From contig JACRDX010000043.1 of NCBI GenBank assembly GCA_016212745.1, forward strand, positions 1 through 12,529: a stretch of 12,529 nt of DNA. The letters are read 5' to 3'. The position numbers and the translations under genes are program-made. This document shows positions 12,161 to 12,529 of the stretch, in pieces (positions within the stretch are counted from its first letter, which is position 1; each line of letters opens with the position of its first letter). Origin of the DNA: Candidatus Falkowiibacteriota bacterium. GTDB taxonomy: Bacteria > Patescibacteriota > Patescibacteriia > UBA11705 > JACRDX01. The notes under the pieces are model-generated. The model saw nothing but the letters and a program-made list of their open reading frames with translations, did not search any database and was not told the origin of the DNA.

Positions 12161-12529
12161 TTATTGAGCGCCGGTTATTGCTTCGGGCGCAAGCGTCGCA
12201 ACTTGATTTATGATGAACTGAGAAATCGCGAATGCCAAAGCACAAATAATCAAACCAATCGCGCCATTTATCATCCAGTCGCGCGATTTTTCCACTTGCT
12301 TGGGATTTCCGCCTGCGGTCATCCACAAAATACCAGCATACACAACAATTACCAATAAAACTAAGCCCAGCAAACCAAGCAAAATATTTATAAAATATCC
12401 AACTAATTGCGGCAATGTTTTTGTCACTTTTAATGTAGCCGCTTCAGCAGTAGCGTCCAATCCTGTTGCCGTGGAAGTAATTGCCAATGCTTGATTCACA
12501 CACAATAATAAACAAACGGCTACTAACAA
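12161..12529 (-). CDS. Pilin-like small membrane protein, T4SS_pilin type, 5' end cut by window (at least 122 aa)
   Basis: The 5' end lies outside the window: the frame is open to base 12529, where it already reads a hydrophobic signal-peptide core (LLCVNQALA). The start is therefore not visible. The exported segment is Thr/Ala-rich. The core is LPQLVGYFINILLGLLG, VVYAGILWMTAGGNP, KQVEKSRDWMINGA and FAISQFIINQV, ending ITGAQ. It carries Asn before the loop Pro, where the others have Asp or Glu. Further members may lie upstream, so the array could exceed six genes, and the promoter is beyond the window. Confidence 0.8.
   Translation of the reverse strand: MLVAVCLLLCVNQALAITSTATGLDATAEAATLKVTKTLPQLVGYFINILLGLLGLVLLVIVVYAGILWMTAGGNPKQVEKSRDWMINGAIGLIICALAFAISQFIINQVATLAPEAITGAQ

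Overview
The window looks like part of a small, AT-rich bacterial genome of the Candidate Phyla Radiation (Patescibacteria) type. This is inferred from gene families and style, not from a phylogenetic marker. The signs are a tandem array of short three-helix 'T4SS pilin'-like proteins, a shortened Smc, a bifunctional penicillin-binding protein with a beta-rich C-terminal extension, mini GIY-YIG proteins wedged between tRNA genes, and almost no Shine-Dalgarno sequences. TGA ends at least smc and ruvC, so the standard bacterial code applies. Every gene I accept lies on the minus strand, so transcription runs from high to low coordinates.

Layout in transcription order. (1) 12529-10121: six tandem paralogous small membrane proteins, the first cut by the window edge, with 4-22 nt between genes and an intrinsic terminator at about 10056-10087. 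(2) 10120-9686: a 435-nt intergenic stretch holding two terminator-side hairpins, a locally GC-richer imperfect hairpin (9875-9942), a good sigma70-type promoter for yebC and a long AT-rich leader hairpin. (3) 9685-2467: yebC, ruvC, a class A PBP and smc. Here ruvC overlaps the PBP gene by 19 nt and PBP-smc are 6 nt apart, so these probably form one transcription unit. ruvC is interrupted by a -1 frameshift at an AAAAAG run, yet all four catalytic acidic residues can be read across the two frames. (4) 2470-1308: a near-consensus promoter overlapping the end of smc drives a tRNA cluster Val(UAC)-Ile(GAU)-[GIY-YIG]-fMet(CAU)-Phe(GAA)-[GIY-YIG]-Pro(UGG). (5) 1261-32: a secreted, mostly helical protein of unknown function, 46 nt downstream of tRNA-Pro with no visible terminator between them.

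Working together: yebC (translation), ruvC (recombination), PBP (cell wall) and smc (chromosome folding) are housekeeping genes. The small membrane proteins probably build a surface or secretion structure. The least ordinary region is the tRNA cluster. It carries two different single-domain GIY-YIG nuclease genes, each about 50 nt 3' of a tRNA and each preceded by a hairpin. One of these hairpins is a perfect 19-bp inverted repeat whose arm contains the CCA-bearing 3' end of tRNA-Phe.
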